DNA from: an uncultured Muribaculaceae bacterium
Lineage (GTDB): Bacteria > Bacteroidota > Bacteroidia > Bacteroidales > Muribaculaceae
Direction of reading: 5' to 3'
DNA length: 64,000 bases
Assembly: GCA_910586895.1 (NCBI GenBank)
Contig: CAJUIW010000001.1
Span: forward strand, 124,001-188,000
Every line of letters begins with the position of its first letter. Position 1 is the stretch's first letter. Shown here in pieces: positions 9,278 to 18,435 of the stretch. Both the position numbers and the translations under genes were made by a program. The notes below the pieces were generated by a model that searched no databases, was not told the DNA's origin, and saw only the letters and a program-made list of their open reading frames with translations.

Positions 9278-10696
9278 ATGAAAAAACTTATAGGAGGGAT
9301 ACTCTGCTCAGCAGCAATTGTCCTTACGTCAGCATCCACAGCCATGGCCGCGGGCAAAGTACTCAACGAATCCGAGCAATCCTCAATAAAACAGTATTTT
9401 ACCGACATTCTTAATGAACGGACTCCGTCGGCACCTATCCCAACGAAAATCTCCGTAAACAGCAAAAATTACAACGAACTCCGCAACGAATTATGGAGTA
9501 TATGGAGCCAGGCTAACAAGGAATTTGACGAACCTCAGTTAGTAGAGCCCATGAATCTGAAAGCGGAAGGATATGATCGCCGGAATCCTGTGCCAAACGG
9601 AATGTGGCCAATAACAGGGGGCGACATGAAATATCTCTTCGGTCATAAAGGGGATATGCCCGAAAAAGGTTGGCCGCTATATCTCTATCTGCATGGATCC
9701 GGCGGCAATGACCACGAATTCATGGCAGGAGCCAGCTGGTGTGCCTATTTTGATGACATGCCTTCATTGTATTTTATCCCGCGCAGCCCGGAGGGTGGCA
9801 CCGGATGCCGATGGTATCAGCCTTCACGTCAGAAAGCATGGGAGCGTCTTCTCCGCCAGAGTTATATAGCCGGCAACGTTGACCCTAACAAAGTTTATAT
9901 CATGGGCATTTCCGAGGGTGGATATGGCAGTCAGCGTCTTGCATCGTTTTATGCCGACTATCTTGCCGGCGTTGGTCCTATAGCCGGAGGAGAGCCGTTC
10001 TACAATTGCGACCCGGCTAATACAGCCAATATAGCATACTGTCAGCAGACAGGAGAACTCGACACCATGTACGGACGTTCGAGAGTAGTGGCAAAAGCTC
10101 AGAAAGAATGGGATAGATTGCAGAAAGAGCATCCCGGCTACTACACACATAAAATTGACCTTCAGCCCGGCAGATACCACGGATGTGATTATACCCGCAC
10201 TACCCCCTGGCTAAAATCATTTACCCGTAATCCCTGGCCTAAATATGTATATTGGGAAAATCAGGCCATTGGAAATGTAAATGGCGAAGGTGCCCGTGCA
10301 AGAACAGGCTTCTACAATATCCATGTAATCGATGGGCAGAATGGCGCATCTGACGGTCCTGACCGCGATGTATACGAAATGAAAATCACAGGCAACACCA
10401 TTGACCTCGATGTCAAGTCAGTCCATGTCACCCCTGATGATGAAGTATCAGAAAACGGATGGACGATGAAGCTCGGCGCTACCCGAACATTTACCCCGGC
10501 AACCAAAGGTGCCGTGAGAATATATCTTAACGACAAATTGGTTGACTTGTCACGTCCCGTTACCATCAATGTGAATGGCAAACAGCGATTTAAGGGCAAG
10601 GTAAAAATGAATGGCAAATATATGGTTGAATCACTTGGTGAATTCTTCGATCCCGAACGTATCTTCCCGGCAGCTGTTGATGTCACCGTACAATAA
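9278..10696 (+). CDS. Secreted alpha/beta hydrolase (esterase-like)
   Basis: 472 residues with a signal peptide (residues 1-24, ending AMA-A). The alpha/beta-hydrolase core shows an oxyanion-type YLHGSGGND near 137-145 and a nucleophile elbow GISEGG near 210-215. A GELDTMYG segment near 263 may supply the acid and GRYHGCDY near 300 the histidine. The layout recalls PHB-depolymerase-like or peptidase S9-like esterases of gut Bacteroidales. A C-terminal beta-rich module (about 370-472, with NVNGKQRFKGKV) may be an accessory domain. The substrate cannot be named. It is a single-gene unit with its own promoter and a perfect terminator. Confidence 0.8.
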   Translation: MKKLIGGILCSAAIVLTSASTAMAAGKVLNESEQSSIKQYFTDILNERTPSAPIPTKISVNSKNYNELRNELWSIWSQANKEFDEPQLVEPMNLKAEGYDRRNPVPNGMWPITGGDMKYLFGHKGDMPEKGWPLYLYLHGSGGNDHEFMAGASWCAYFDDMPSLYFIPRSPEGGTGCRWYQPSRQKAWERLLRQSYIAGNVDPNKVYIMGISEGGYGSQRLASFYADYLAGVGPIAGGEPFYNCDPANTANIAYCQQTGELDTMYGRSRVVAKAQKEWDRLQKEHPGYYTHKIDLQPGRYHGCDYTRTTPWLKSFTRNPWPKYVYWENQAIGNVNGEGARARTGFYNIHVIDGQNGASDGPDRDVYEMKITGNTIDLDVKSVHVTPDDEVSENGWTMKLGATRTFTPATKGAVRIYLNDKLVDLSRPVTINVNGKQRFKGKVKMNGKYMVESLGEFFDPERIFPAAVDVTVQ

Positions 10697-10717
10697 ATAA
10701 CATAACCACTTAAGCAT

Positions 10718-10755
10718 AGACAGAGCGCTCTGAGTCAGAGCGCTCTGTCTTTTTT
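10718..10755 (+). terminator. Strong Rho-independent terminator
   Basis: AGACAGAGCGCTCTG (10718-10732) pairs perfectly over 15 bp with CAGAGCGCTCTGTCT (10736-10750) around a 3-nt loop, followed by TTTTT. It ends the hydrolase transcript. The dinB stop lies just beyond, so it may also affect dinB transcription from the other side. Confidence 0.9.
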
Positions 10756-11872
10756 AGTATTCATGTCCGTCAAAGTCAATGACAAGTTGACGCCAATCAT
10801 AACCGAAGCTCTCTGCATCAGACTGCAGATGTATGTATGATTCCGGATTAGACACCGATAAGCCCAATAACCTTACAGGATTGTCAGCTGAAATATTCAC
10901 TGTCCGGACAAGATTCATTGCAAACTTCATGATGTCATCACGATAACAAATCGCATCATTGGTAGAATAGCTCCTTGTAATCTGCGAAAAATCATGAAAC
11001 TTAATCTTCACCGTCAATGTCCGGCCCTTGAACCCAGCTCGTTCAATCCTTCGCTGAAGATTAAGTGATAATTCTGCAAGTTCATGATTGATATCGATAT
11101 CAGAATAAATATCATGGTCAAAGGTAGATTCACAACCTACTGACTTACGTACACGCTCCGGCGTAACAGGCCGGTCATCAATTCCGCGTGCAAAATTGTA
11201 GTACACTGCTCCATTCTTGCCAAAAAGCTTTCGCAATTCATCCTTTCCAAAACGCCGGAGTTCAGCGCCATTGTTAATTCCGTGGAGATGCATCTTCTTT
11301 GCCGTGACAGGCCCCACGCCCCAGAATGCTTCAATAGGCAGACGCGCAATAAACTCCATTGCGCTATCAGGATGTATGGAAAACAGGCCATCCGGTTTAC
11401 GAAAGTCAGAGGCAATCTTTGCAAGAAATTTATTGTATGAGATTCCGGCAGATGCTGTAAGCGATAAACGGTCACGAATCTTTTGCTTCACTTCTTTTGC
11501 GATTGTAACCGCAAGATCTATCCCGGGCTTATTATCAGTGACATCAAGAAATGCTTCATCAAGAGATATCGGCTCAATGATATCCGTATATTCATGGAAT
11601 ATGTCATGCATCTGCGCCGATACCGCCTTATACACTTCAAAGCGAGGTGTGACAAATACAAGTGACGGACATAGCTTCAACGCACGCTTTGATGGCATCG
11701 CCGAATGGACTCCGAACCTACGCGCCTCATAGCTCGCTGCAGCAACAACTCCCCTCTCATCAGGATGCCCGACAGCGATAGGCCTCCCCTTCAATTCTGG
11801 ATTATCACGCTGCTCTACCGATGCATAGAATGCATCCATGTCCACATGTATGATCCGTCGATACTTTTGCAT
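10754..11872 (-). CDS. dinB: DNA polymerase IV (Y-family)
   Basis: Error-prone translesion polymerase, 372 residues. The catalytic palm starts HVDMDAFYASVEQ (residues 8-20, first acidic residues), with the YEARRFGVHSAMP finger segment near 48 and SLDEAFLD (second acidic pair) near 102-109. The helix-hairpin-helix-like FWGVGPVTAKKM region and the C-terminal little-finger domain follow. The frame can be extended to a TTG at 11878, but ATG at 11872 matches the normal Pol IV N-terminus. There is no beta-clamp motif obvious at the C-terminus (ends DFDGHEY). Confidence 0.95.
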   Translation of the reverse strand: MQKYRRIIHVDMDAFYASVEQRDNPELKGRPIAVGHPDERGVVAAASYEARRFGVHSAMPSKRALKLCPSLVFVTPRFEVYKAVSAQMHDIFHEYTDIIEPISLDEAFLDVTDNKPGIDLAVTIAKEVKQKIRDRLSLTASAGISYNKFLAKIASDFRKPDGLFSIHPDSAMEFIARLPIEAFWGVGPVTAKKMHLHGINNGAELRRFGKDELRKLFGKNGAVYYNFARGIDDRPVTPERVRKSVGCESTFDHDIYSDIDINHELAELSLNLQRRIERAGFKGRTLTVKIKFHDFSQITRSYSTNDAICYRDDIMKFAMNLVRTVNISADNPVRLLGLSVSNPESYIHLQSDAESFGYDWRQLVIDFDGHEY

Positions 11873-11875
11873 ACA

Positions 11876-11883
11876 CAAATTTA
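11876..11883 (-). promoter_or_regulatory. -7-like box abutting the dinB start
   Basis: On the minus strand TAAATTTG followed by TGT and the ATG at 11872. If used, transcription would start at or within one nucleotide of the ATG. Confidence 0.45.
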
Positions 11884-11924
11884 TGCAAATAGAAGCACAG
11901 CATCAAAAACTTTATATTAATTTA

Positions 11925-11956
11925 TTTGTTATAATGAAACAAAAACAATAACTTTG
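11925..11956 (+). promoter_or_regulatory. Promoter of rho
   Basis: TTTG at 11925-11928 and TAACTTTG at 11949-11956 with 20 nt between them, a full -33/-7 consensus. Predicted start is about 11961, giving an unusually long leader of about 320 nt before rho. Confidence 0.65.
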
Positions 11957-11960
11957 TACA

Positions 11961-12281
11961 CCGTAAAAGCATGATGCTTCTCCCCTGCTATTTTTTGTAT
12001 GATTTTTATTAGCTAATAAATAACTTGCGTTGTAAGCACGTGTAATATAATCCGATTGGAACAAACTGCTTCACCAGCAGACACCATTCCCTCTACTCCA
12101 TTACATTTGAGTATCACTATTTTATAATATATGGTATTAAATTGTATCATAAATATTAAAATATCACATTAACACTCCGGCCGCCATACTGTAAAAAAAC
12201 TTGTATCATTACAGTGATAATCAACTCGTATAGCGCCATCTAATCCCCCTCAAAAAAGCAAAAAAACATTCCTAATTGAAT
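11961..12281 (+). promoter_or_regulatory. Long 5' leader of rho
   Basis: About 320 nt with no convincing coding frame. It contains a short hairpin (AAGCAT/ATGCTT around 11967-11979) followed after 13 nt by a T-run, and a second -7-like box, TACATTTG, at 12102-12109. In other bacteria rho is autoregulated by Rho-dependent termination in its leader; the same may hold here, but this is inference. Confidence 0.4.
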
Positions 12282-14399
12282 ATGTATAATATCGCCGACC
12301 TGAACGCAATGTCCGATGACCAGCTGAAAAGCATTGCAGAGCAAATGGGCATGAAGCATTCGGATTCTATGGATAAAGATTCCACAATTTACGCTATCCT
12401 CGACCAACAGGCAATAAATGCAGCCGCCACAGGCTCCATGCCGGCTAAAAAGAAAAAAACAGCTAAAGAGGCCCGCAACAAAAGTGATAAGACGGCAAAA
12501 GATAAGCCCACAGCCTCAGAGAATAAGACAACCAAGCAGGAAAGCGCTGCTGCAGAAGCGGCTCCGGCACCAAAACGTAGAGGCCGCAAGTCAAAAGCTC
12601 AGTTAGCCGCTGAGGAGGCTGCGCGTCAGAACAATACTCCTGTTCAAGAATCTGCTCCTGCAGAACCAGCTACCACCCCGGAGAAAACAGAAGCAGGAAA
12701 ACCAAACGAATCTGACGCTACTGACAACGCCACAACCGATACCCCCGCACCCAAACGCAGAGGCCGGAAGCCAAAAGCAAAGACCCCTGCAGAACCGGAT
12801 TCAACCACCACGACATCACAGGAAAATGCTACGCAACAAGAGGCTACTACAACGGATGTCATAGAAAAGCCACAGCCGGCACAGGAGGAAATCCAGCCCG
12901 ACGCCAATAGTGAGGTACACACCTTACAGGACAGTAAGGAAAATAATAAGGAGCCGGAGATTCCTGCGGCTAACATCAATCAGGAAGCGACACCCAACAA
13001 TGACCGTCAGGGACAGAAGAACTTCCAGCATAAAGAAACATCATTAGGTACATTCTTCCCCCGGGCTGAAGGTCGCCGATTCGTTCCCCGCTCGCAGCGT
13101 GAAAAAGAGGAAGCCGCTGCCGCCGCCGCTGCTGCCGCTGCTATAGCTCCTATAATGATCACCGAACCATGGCAGGCTGAGAAACAGAATCAACAGCAGA
13201 AGAACCGCAACAAGAAGAACCGCAACAATCAGAACAATCAGAACAATCAGCAGCGTCCGGTTCAGGAACAGCCATACGATTTCAATGGACTTATTACCGC
13301 ATCCGGTGTACTTGAAGTGATACCTGACGGTTACGGATTCCTCCGCTCAAGTGACTACAATTATCTATCATCGCCCGATGACATTTATGTCACCCAGAAT
13401 CAGATCAAACAATACGGTTTGAAAACAGGAGATGTTGTTGAGGCTTCAATCCGGCCTCCCAAAGAAGGTGAAAAATATTTCCCGTTAAGCAAGGTTCTCA
13501 GCGTCAACGGACGTACGCCTGAGTTTATTCGCGACCGCGTGCCATTTGAACACCTTACACCGCTTTTCCCCGACGAAAAATTTGACCTCACATCCGGACG
13601 CACATGCAATATATCTACCCGTGTTGTTGACATGTTCTCCCCCATCGGCAAAGGTCAGCGTGGTCTGATTGTAGCACCCCCTAAAACAGGTAAAACCATA
13701 CTTCTGAAAGATATCGCTAATGCAATAGCTGAGAATCATCCTGAAACATATATTATGATTCTGCTTATTGACGAACGTCCGGAAGAAGTGACTGATATGA
13801 GCCGCAACGTGAATGCCGAGGTCATAGCATCAACATTTGACGAACCGGCCGACCGTCATGTCAAAATAGCAGGAATGGTTCTTGAAAAAGCAAAACGTCT
13901 GGTAGAATGCGGACATGACGTAGTGATTCTACTTGACTCAATAACCCGTCTTGCACGCGCCTACAACACCGTATCACCTGCATCAGGTAAGATTCTTTCA
14001 GGTGGTGTCGACGCCAATGCGCTGCAGAAGCCAAAGAGATTCTTCGGAGCTGCACGTAATATAGAAAATGGAGGTTCACTGACCATTATAGCCACCGCCC
14101 TCACTGAAACAAGCTCTAAAATGGACGAGGTTATCTTTGAAGAATTCAAGGGTACCGGCAACATGGAACTCCAACTTGACCGCAAACTGTCCAACAAGCG
14201 TGTATTCCCTGCTGTTGACATAATGGCATCATCAACACGGCGCGATGATCTGTTGCTCAGATCCGAAACCCTTAACCGCATGTGGATTCTTCGCCGCTTC
14301 CTGTCTGACCGTAACAGTATCGAGGCGATGGAATTCATCAAGGACCGCATGGAACGCACCACTGATAATGATGAGCTCCTGCGAACCATGGGTGATTGA
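12282..14399 (+). CDS. rho: Transcription termination factor Rho with long disordered insert
   Basis: 705 residues, far longer than the ~420 of E. coli Rho. An N-terminal Rho_N-type helical segment (about 1-45) is followed by about 280 residues of Ala/Pro/Lys/Glu/Asn/Gln-rich low complexity with two AT-hook-like motifs (KRRGRKSK near 98, KRRGRKPK near 158), a poly-Ala run and an Asn/Gln-Lys/Arg tract. The RNA-binding domain begins about 331 (GVLEVIPDGYGFLRS). The hexameric ATPase follows with Walker A PPKTGKT near 467, Walker B VVILLDSITR, and the GGSLTIIATALTETSS region. The start is the ATG at 12282; a TTG two codons earlier is unlikely. Large disordered inserts are known in Bacteroides Rho. 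Confidence 0.97.
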   Translation: MYNIADLNAMSDDQLKSIAEQMGMKHSDSMDKDSTIYAILDQQAINAAATGSMPAKKKKTAKEARNKSDKTAKDKPTASENKTTKQESAAAEAAPAPKRRGRKSKAQLAAEEAARQNNTPVQESAPAEPATTPEKTEAGKPNESDATDNATTDTPAPKRRGRKPKAKTPAEPDSTTTTSQENATQQEATTTDVIEKPQPAQEEIQPDANSEVHTLQDSKENNKEPEIPAANINQEATPNNDRQGQKNFQHKETSLGTFFPRAEGRRFVPRSQREKEEAAAAAAAAAAIAPIMITEPWQAEKQNQQQKNRNKKNRNNQNNQNNQQRPVQEQPYDFNGLITASGVLEVIPDGYGFLRSSDYNYLSSPDDIYVTQNQIKQYGLKTGDVVEASIRPPKEGEKYFPLSKVLSVNGRTPEFIRDRVPFEHLTPLFPDEKFDLTSGRTCNISTRVVDMFSPIGKGQRGLIVAPPKTGKTILLKDIANAIAENHPETYIMILLIDERPEEVTDMSRNVNAEVIASTFDEPADRHVKIAGMVLEKAKRLVECGHDVVILLDSITRLARAYNTVSPASGKILSGGVDANALQKPKRFFGAARNIENGGSLTIIATALTETSSKMDEVIFEEFKGTGNMELQLDRKLSNKRVFPAVDIMASSTRRDDLLLRSETLNRMWILRRFLSDRNSIEAMEFIKDRMERTTDNDELLRTMGD

Positions 14400-14420
14400 C
14401 CCACGAAAATATGACACTAA

Positions 14421-14455
14421 AAAACGGCAGCCGATAAAGTTGCCGTTTTTTTTCA
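14421..14455. terminator. Bidirectional terminator between rho and the CapA-like gene
   Basis: AAAACGGCA (14421-14429) pairs with TGCCGTTTT (14441-14449) and is flanked by A- and T-runs, so it can serve both convergent transcripts. Confidence 0.85.
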
Positions 14456-14457
14456 TT

Positions 14458-15522
14458 TTATCTTCTCTTTATTTCACCGTCATCTGTTATAATCAGTGGC
14501 GAGGCCGGAAAATCCTCACTTGACAAACGTCGCAGGTTCCTTATGACAACTCCGGACGTATCCTTTCGTGGACCGACTCCTTTCTGTTGGATAAAAGGGT
14601 GAATCACACCGTCCTCAAACGCACCCTTATCATCCACACGCACCTCGATAATAGGAGCATATCCGCTTATCCCGCTGATATTCATCTTATACGGGGTACA
14701 GAAATTACCAAGACTATACATAATCAACCGGTCATTATATAGCTCAATAGCTCTATTAACATGTGGCCCATGTCCATATACTATATCAGCACCGGCATCA
14801 ATGGCAGCATGTGCAAATTCCGCAACATTTCCACGTCGTTCTCCGAAAGCCTGTTCCGTCTGCATCGGTACACGTGAGTGCTTTGCACCCTCGGCTCCAC
14901 CATGAAATGACACGACGACTATGTCACATTCTTCGGAAAGCTGACGAACGATATCACATACATCATCCAGATTATTGATATTGCTTGTTCCACGGCTATG
15001 GCCAAAGGCTGCAAAGCCTATCCTCTTTCCATTTCTTACAATAACCGCTGTAGGACACTGCTCACGCAAACCGGCATAAGCGATTCCGGCATTTTTAAGG
15101 GTAAGCTGAGTAGAATATGTCCCGGCTGGTCCAAAATCATTGATATGATTATTGGCGATACTCATAAAATCAATTCCGCAGTCCTGAAGATGCTTCACAT
15201 ATGAAGTAGGCGTACGGAATGTAAAACATATATCCGGATTTGAACAGTTCTTAGCCTTACCACCCTTATCCAGCAACGTTCCTTCCTGGTTGGCAGCAGC
15301 AACATCTACACGGCGGAATATCTCTGCCGCATCGTCAAAAAGATTCCTGCCATCATTAGGAGGCATATATGCTCCGGCCGGTTGTTCGGGATACGTTGTA
15401 CCCATCATGATATCTCCGGCAAAAGCAAACGTCGTAGATGGATTTGAGTGTGTTTCAGCATTGGTAGGCAACGACAATGACGAGAAAGTCAAAAGAGTGC
15501 TTATCAGAATAGTATTTCTCAT
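14458..15522 (-). CDS. CapA-like metallophosphatase-fold protein
   Basis: About 354 residues with a signal peptide (MRNTILISTLLTFSSLSL). The PGA_cap/CapA family fold is shown by TFAFAGDIMMG near the start of the mature protein, DVAAANQEGTL, FMSIANNHINDFG, VVVSFHGGAEG and VYGHGPHVNRAIE, the conserved Asp, Asn and His ligand positions of this group. In Bacillus CapA takes part in poly-gamma-glutamate export; most Bacteroidales homologues are uncharacterised and no cap genes are adjacent, so the role is open. The frame extends 12 codons upstream, but the signal peptide argues for ATG 15522. Confidence 0.85.
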   Translation of the reverse strand: MRNTILISTLLTFSSLSLPTNAETHSNPSTTFAFAGDIMMGTTYPEQPAGAYMPPNDGRNLFDDAAEIFRRVDVAAANQEGTLLDKGGKAKNCSNPDICFTFRTPTSYVKHLQDCGIDFMSIANNHINDFGPAGTYSTQLTLKNAGIAYAGLREQCPTAVIVRNGKRIGFAAFGHSRGTSNINNLDDVCDIVRQLSEECDIVVVSFHGGAEGAKHSRVPMQTEQAFGERRGNVAEFAHAAIDAGADIVYGHGPHVNRAIELYNDRLIMYSLGNFCTPYKMNISGISGYAPIIEVRVDDKGAFEDGVIHPFIQQKGVGPRKDTSGVVIRNLRRLSSEDFPASPLIITDDGEIKRR

Positions 15523-15539
15523 AGACCTAATATAAAATT

Positions 15540-15575
15540 GCAACCGCCCCGGCATCAATCTGTCGGAGCGGTTGC
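15540..15575 (-). terminator. Terminator hairpin of the NlpC/P60 gene
   Basis: GCAACCGCCCCG (15540-15551) pairs with CGGAGCGGTTGC (15564-15575), 12 bp with one G-U pair. On the minus strand it is followed by AATTTTAT. It lies about 38 bp after the stop of the peptidase gene. Confidence 0.7.
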
Positions 15576-15582
15576 AAAGTTA
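15575..15582 (-). promoter_or_regulatory. -7 promoter box of the CapA-like gene
   Basis: Minus-strand TAACTTTG followed by C, abutting the upstream terminator hairpin. A transcript from here would begin inside the hairpin arm and have a leader of about 48 nt. Confidence 0.5.
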
Positions 15583-15612
15583 CCTGTTAAAAATGAATTT
15601 ACAAACTTTCTA

Positions 15613-16263
15613 TCATCTATTCTGGCTGAGATCTATACTGCTGCCAAGGATTCTACGGGCGCCAATAAAATTGCGTGAGAAATATCCATTATCAGGGAAC
15701 TTCTGATAGCTTACACCTTTCTTAACAGAAGCATGAATGAACTGGCAGCTATTGCTGTCCTTATCTACTGACACAACCATCGCTACGTGTCCCACATTTC
15801 CACGGCCGCTGCTACGGCAACTAAAGAATAGCAGATCGCCGGGCTGCAGCTCACCTACGCTCACACGATCGCCCTGAAGGAACTGCTGACGCGAAGTTCT
15901 GTTCAATGTGATACCGAAATTCTTATATACATAGCTTGTAAAACCGGAGCAGTCAAAAGCTTTAGGGCCGTTGGCACCGAGGATATATCGTGTACCTAAA
16001 AACTTTTTAGCATAATTGACCATACTTCCTGCCATCTGAGGAGCAGCAGACGGAGCCGGAACGCTCTCAGCAATGTTTGCAAATGGTGAATGCTTTCTGG
16101 CCTCCTCAAGGCTAAGATCCATAAATGTACTCTTGATACATTTTGACATCTCACTCTTATTGTCAGCTATGTCGGAATGACGTTCCGGCAGATTGGTTTG
16201 AGCTACAACTGTACCGGCAGAAAGTATTGATACGGAAAGTAATAATGACTTTATCAGATTCAT
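15613..16263 (-). CDS. NlpC/P60 (C40) cell-wall peptidase, exported
   Basis: 216 residues with a signal peptide ending near VVA-Q (residue 21). The C-terminal half is an NlpC/P60 domain: FDCSGFTSYVY carries the catalytic Cys, VGHVAMVV the catalytic His, and FIHAS the third polar/His position. The family cleaves peptide bonds in peptidoglycan stems, commonly D-Glu to diamino acid. No SH3 or LysM binding domain is present. A paralogue with the same architecture lies at 62574-63161. A -7 box at 16320-16327 gives a leader of about 52 nt. Confidence 0.92.
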   Translation of the reverse strand: MNLIKSLLLSVSILSAGTVVAQTNLPERHSDIADNKSEMSKCIKSTFMDLSLEEARKHSPFANIAESVPAPSAAPQMAGSMVNYAKKFLGTRYILGANGPKAFDCSGFTSYVYKNFGITLNRTSRQQFLQGDRVSVGELQPGDLLFFSCRSSGRGNVGHVAMVVSVDKDSNSCQFIHASVKKGVSYQKFPDNGYFSRNFIGARRILGSSIDLSQNR

Positions 16264-16319
16264 CTTAATTTCTTAAAAATAATTACAGACTATATAAGCC
16301 CTAATGATTTTCAACGATG

Positions 16320-16327
16320 CAAAGATA
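16320..16327 (-). promoter_or_regulatory. -7 promoter box of the NlpC/P60 gene
   Basis: Minus-strand TATCTTTG followed by C, about 57 nt upstream of the ATG. Confidence 0.6.
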
Positions 16328-16757
16328 CGACATTTTTCAGCTCCTGCCAAATTGCAAAATGCTGATAATACGCATATTGTCTTTTGATAACACTTCACAC
16401 AGCCAGTAAACACTTATTAGCACTTACTCCAAAATGTTAAATTTTGGGGCAATTTTCGTCTTATTAAATACAATATTTCACAATATTTCACAAATCGGTT
16501 TGCCATTACAAATTTTCTCTGCACACAGTCCATTTTTATGTGCATTTTTAGATGTTAATGTAAATTCACATTAAAAAAGCTCTAATATTTCAAATATACC
16601 GTTGTTATTCAGTATTTTATATTCGTCATGGCTTAAATAGCAACTATACGTTTGTTTATCATTATTTAACAATATTCCCACAAACTTTTTCAAGATTGGA
16701 GTATTTATGCGTCCACAGAATACCACGGCAGTATATCCCTGAGAACAATATCTTTAA
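16328..16757. other. AT-rich intergenic stretch
   Basis: About 430 bp with no convincing gene. It holds a 10-bp tandem duplication, AATATTTCAC, at about 16471-16490 and a 47-codon frame without promoter or start context, which I do not count as a gene. Confidence 0.55.
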
Positions 16758-16796
16758 TAAAAAAGCGCTCCTGCCAACACTTAATTGACAGGAGCG
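16757..16796 (-). terminator. Terminator of the rfbD-prfC unit
   Basis: CGCTCCTG (16766-16773) pairs with CAGGAGCG (16089+700, i.e. 16789-16796). On the minus strand a T-run (complement of 16757-16764) follows. Confidence 0.8.
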
Positions 16797-16827
16797 GATA
16801 TTGTTTGTATTGTTTAGTCCGAATAAA

Positions 16828-18411
16828 TCAGAATTCGCTGGTGAAATGGAACTTTATGGCAGGGAAATCATTCTGTGCCATTTGAAGCACATAATTTGAG
16901 TCAGCCATAAATACATCACGTCCGTCACGGTCAACAGCCATAAACTGGTGCTTACGTTTCTTAAATGCATTCAATGCCTCCGCATCATCACTTTCTATCC
17001 AGCATGCTTTATACATGCTCAGAGGCTCCCAACGGCACTGCGCTCCATATTCATGAAGCAAACGGTACTGTATCACCTCAAACTGCAACTGGCCTACTGT
17101 ACCTATTATCTTACGTCCATTAAACTGATTTACGAATAGCTGGGCCACACCTTCATCCATGAGCTGCTGAATACCTTTTTCAAGCTGCTTTGACTTCATC
17201 GGGTCTGTATTCTCAATATACTTGAACATTTCAGGGGAGAAACTCGGGAGCCCTTTGAAATGGATTGCCTCTCCTGACGTCACAGAATCTCCGATTTTGA
17301 AGTTACCGGTATCAGGAATACCTACAATATCACCCGGAAATGCTTCATCAACAATATTCTTTTTCTGAGCCATGAATGCCGTAGGTGCAGCGAACTTCAA
17401 GGTCTTACCGGTACGGATATGCTTGTATGGAGCATTACGTTCAAACTTTCCTGAACAAATCTTCACGAATGCGATACATGAACGATGATTAGGGTCCATA
17501 TTGGCATGAATCTTGAACACAAATCCGGAGAACTGTTCCTCCTGAGGCTTAATAGTGCGTTCTTCAGCATCAACAGGCTTTGGTGAGGGGGCTATCTTGA
17601 CAAAGCAGTCCAGAAGCTCCTTCACACCGAATGTATTCAATGCCGAACCGAAAAATACCGGTGCCAATTCCCCTGCAAGATACTGTTCAGGATCAAACTC
17701 CGGGTATACTCCTTCTATAAGTTCGAGGTCCTCTCTGAGCTTTGTGGCATCAGATTCACCGACAGCTTCATCAACACGCGGATCTTCCACATTATCAATC
17801 TCAACACGCTCCGTCACCTTCTGCTTGTTGGGGGTAAACAAGTCCAGGGATTGTTCATATATATTGTACACACCCTTGAACTTCTGCCCTATATTGATAG
17901 GCCAACTCAGAGGACGTACAGCGATCTTCAACTCCGCTTCAAGTTCATCAAGAATCTCAAACGGGTCACGTCCCTCGCGGTCCAGCTTGTTCACAAAGAT
18001 TATGACCGGAGTATTGCGCATACGGCAAACCTCCATCAGTTTACGTGTCTGCTGCTCCACACCTTTTGCCACGTCGACAACAATTATAACGCTGTCCACT
18101 GCGGTAAGAGTACGGTATGTATCCTCAGCAAAATCCTGGTGACCCGGTGTGTCAAGAATATTTATCTTATAATCGCCATAGTCGAAACCCATCACGGATG
18201 TTGCCACAGAGATACCTCTCTGTTTTTCAATCTCCATCCAGTCACTGGTGGCGGTCTTTTTTATCTTATTCGACTTAACAGCTCCAGCCACATGTATGGC
18301 ACCTCCATACAGCAGCAGTTTCTCTGTCAGTGTAGTTTTTCCGGCGTCAGGGTGCGATATGATGGCAAATGTACGCCTGCGCGCTATTTCGTCATTAAGT
18401 TGCTGTGACAT
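16828..18411 (-). CDS. prfC: Peptide chain release factor 3
   Basis: 527 residues, the usual RF3 length. This GTPase removes RF1/RF2 from the ribosome after peptide release. The N-terminal G domain shows AIISHPDAGKTTLTEK (P-loop, residues about 16-31), the switch segment KQRGISVATSVM, DTPGHQDFAEDTYRTL and NKLDREGRD. Domain II has the HRSCIAFVKICSGKF segment and domain III VGQLQFEVIQYRL, both characteristic of RF3 rather than EF-G. The ATG lies 24 bp after the rfbD stop, so the two form one unit. Confidence 0.97.
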   Translation of the reverse strand: MSQQLNDEIARRRTFAIISHPDAGKTTLTEKLLLYGGAIHVAGAVKSNKIKKTATSDWMEIEKQRGISVATSVMGFDYGDYKINILDTPGHQDFAEDTYRTLTAVDSVIIVVDVAKGVEQQTRKLMEVCRMRNTPVIIFVNKLDREGRDPFEILDELEAELKIAVRPLSWPINIGQKFKGVYNIYEQSLDLFTPNKQKVTERVEIDNVEDPRVDEAVGESDATKLREDLELIEGVYPEFDPEQYLAGELAPVFFGSALNTFGVKELLDCFVKIAPSPKPVDAEERTIKPQEEQFSGFVFKIHANMDPNHRSCIAFVKICSGKFERNAPYKHIRTGKTLKFAAPTAFMAQKKNIVDEAFPGDIVGIPDTGNFKIGDSVTSGEAIHFKGLPSFSPEMFKYIENTDPMKSKQLEKGIQQLMDEGVAQLFVNQFNGRKIIGTVGQLQFEVIQYRLLHEYGAQCRWEPLSMYKACWIESDDAEALNAFKKRKHQFMAVDRDGRDVFMADSNYVLQMAQNDFPAIKFHFTSEF

Positions 18412-18435
18412 ATTCTTCGAGGATGAGTGTTAAAT

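Noticed and set aside
12500..13260. Apparent repeats and long alternative-frame ORFs in the rho insert
   Set aside because: They come from the low-complexity Ala/Pro/Lys/Asn codon composition of Rho itself, not from a separate gene or tandem array.
16437..16580. 47-codon frame starting with ATG in the gap upstream of the NlpC/P60 gene
   Set aside because: AT-rich low-complexity product, no -7 box close by, and no overlap with or coupling to a real gene.
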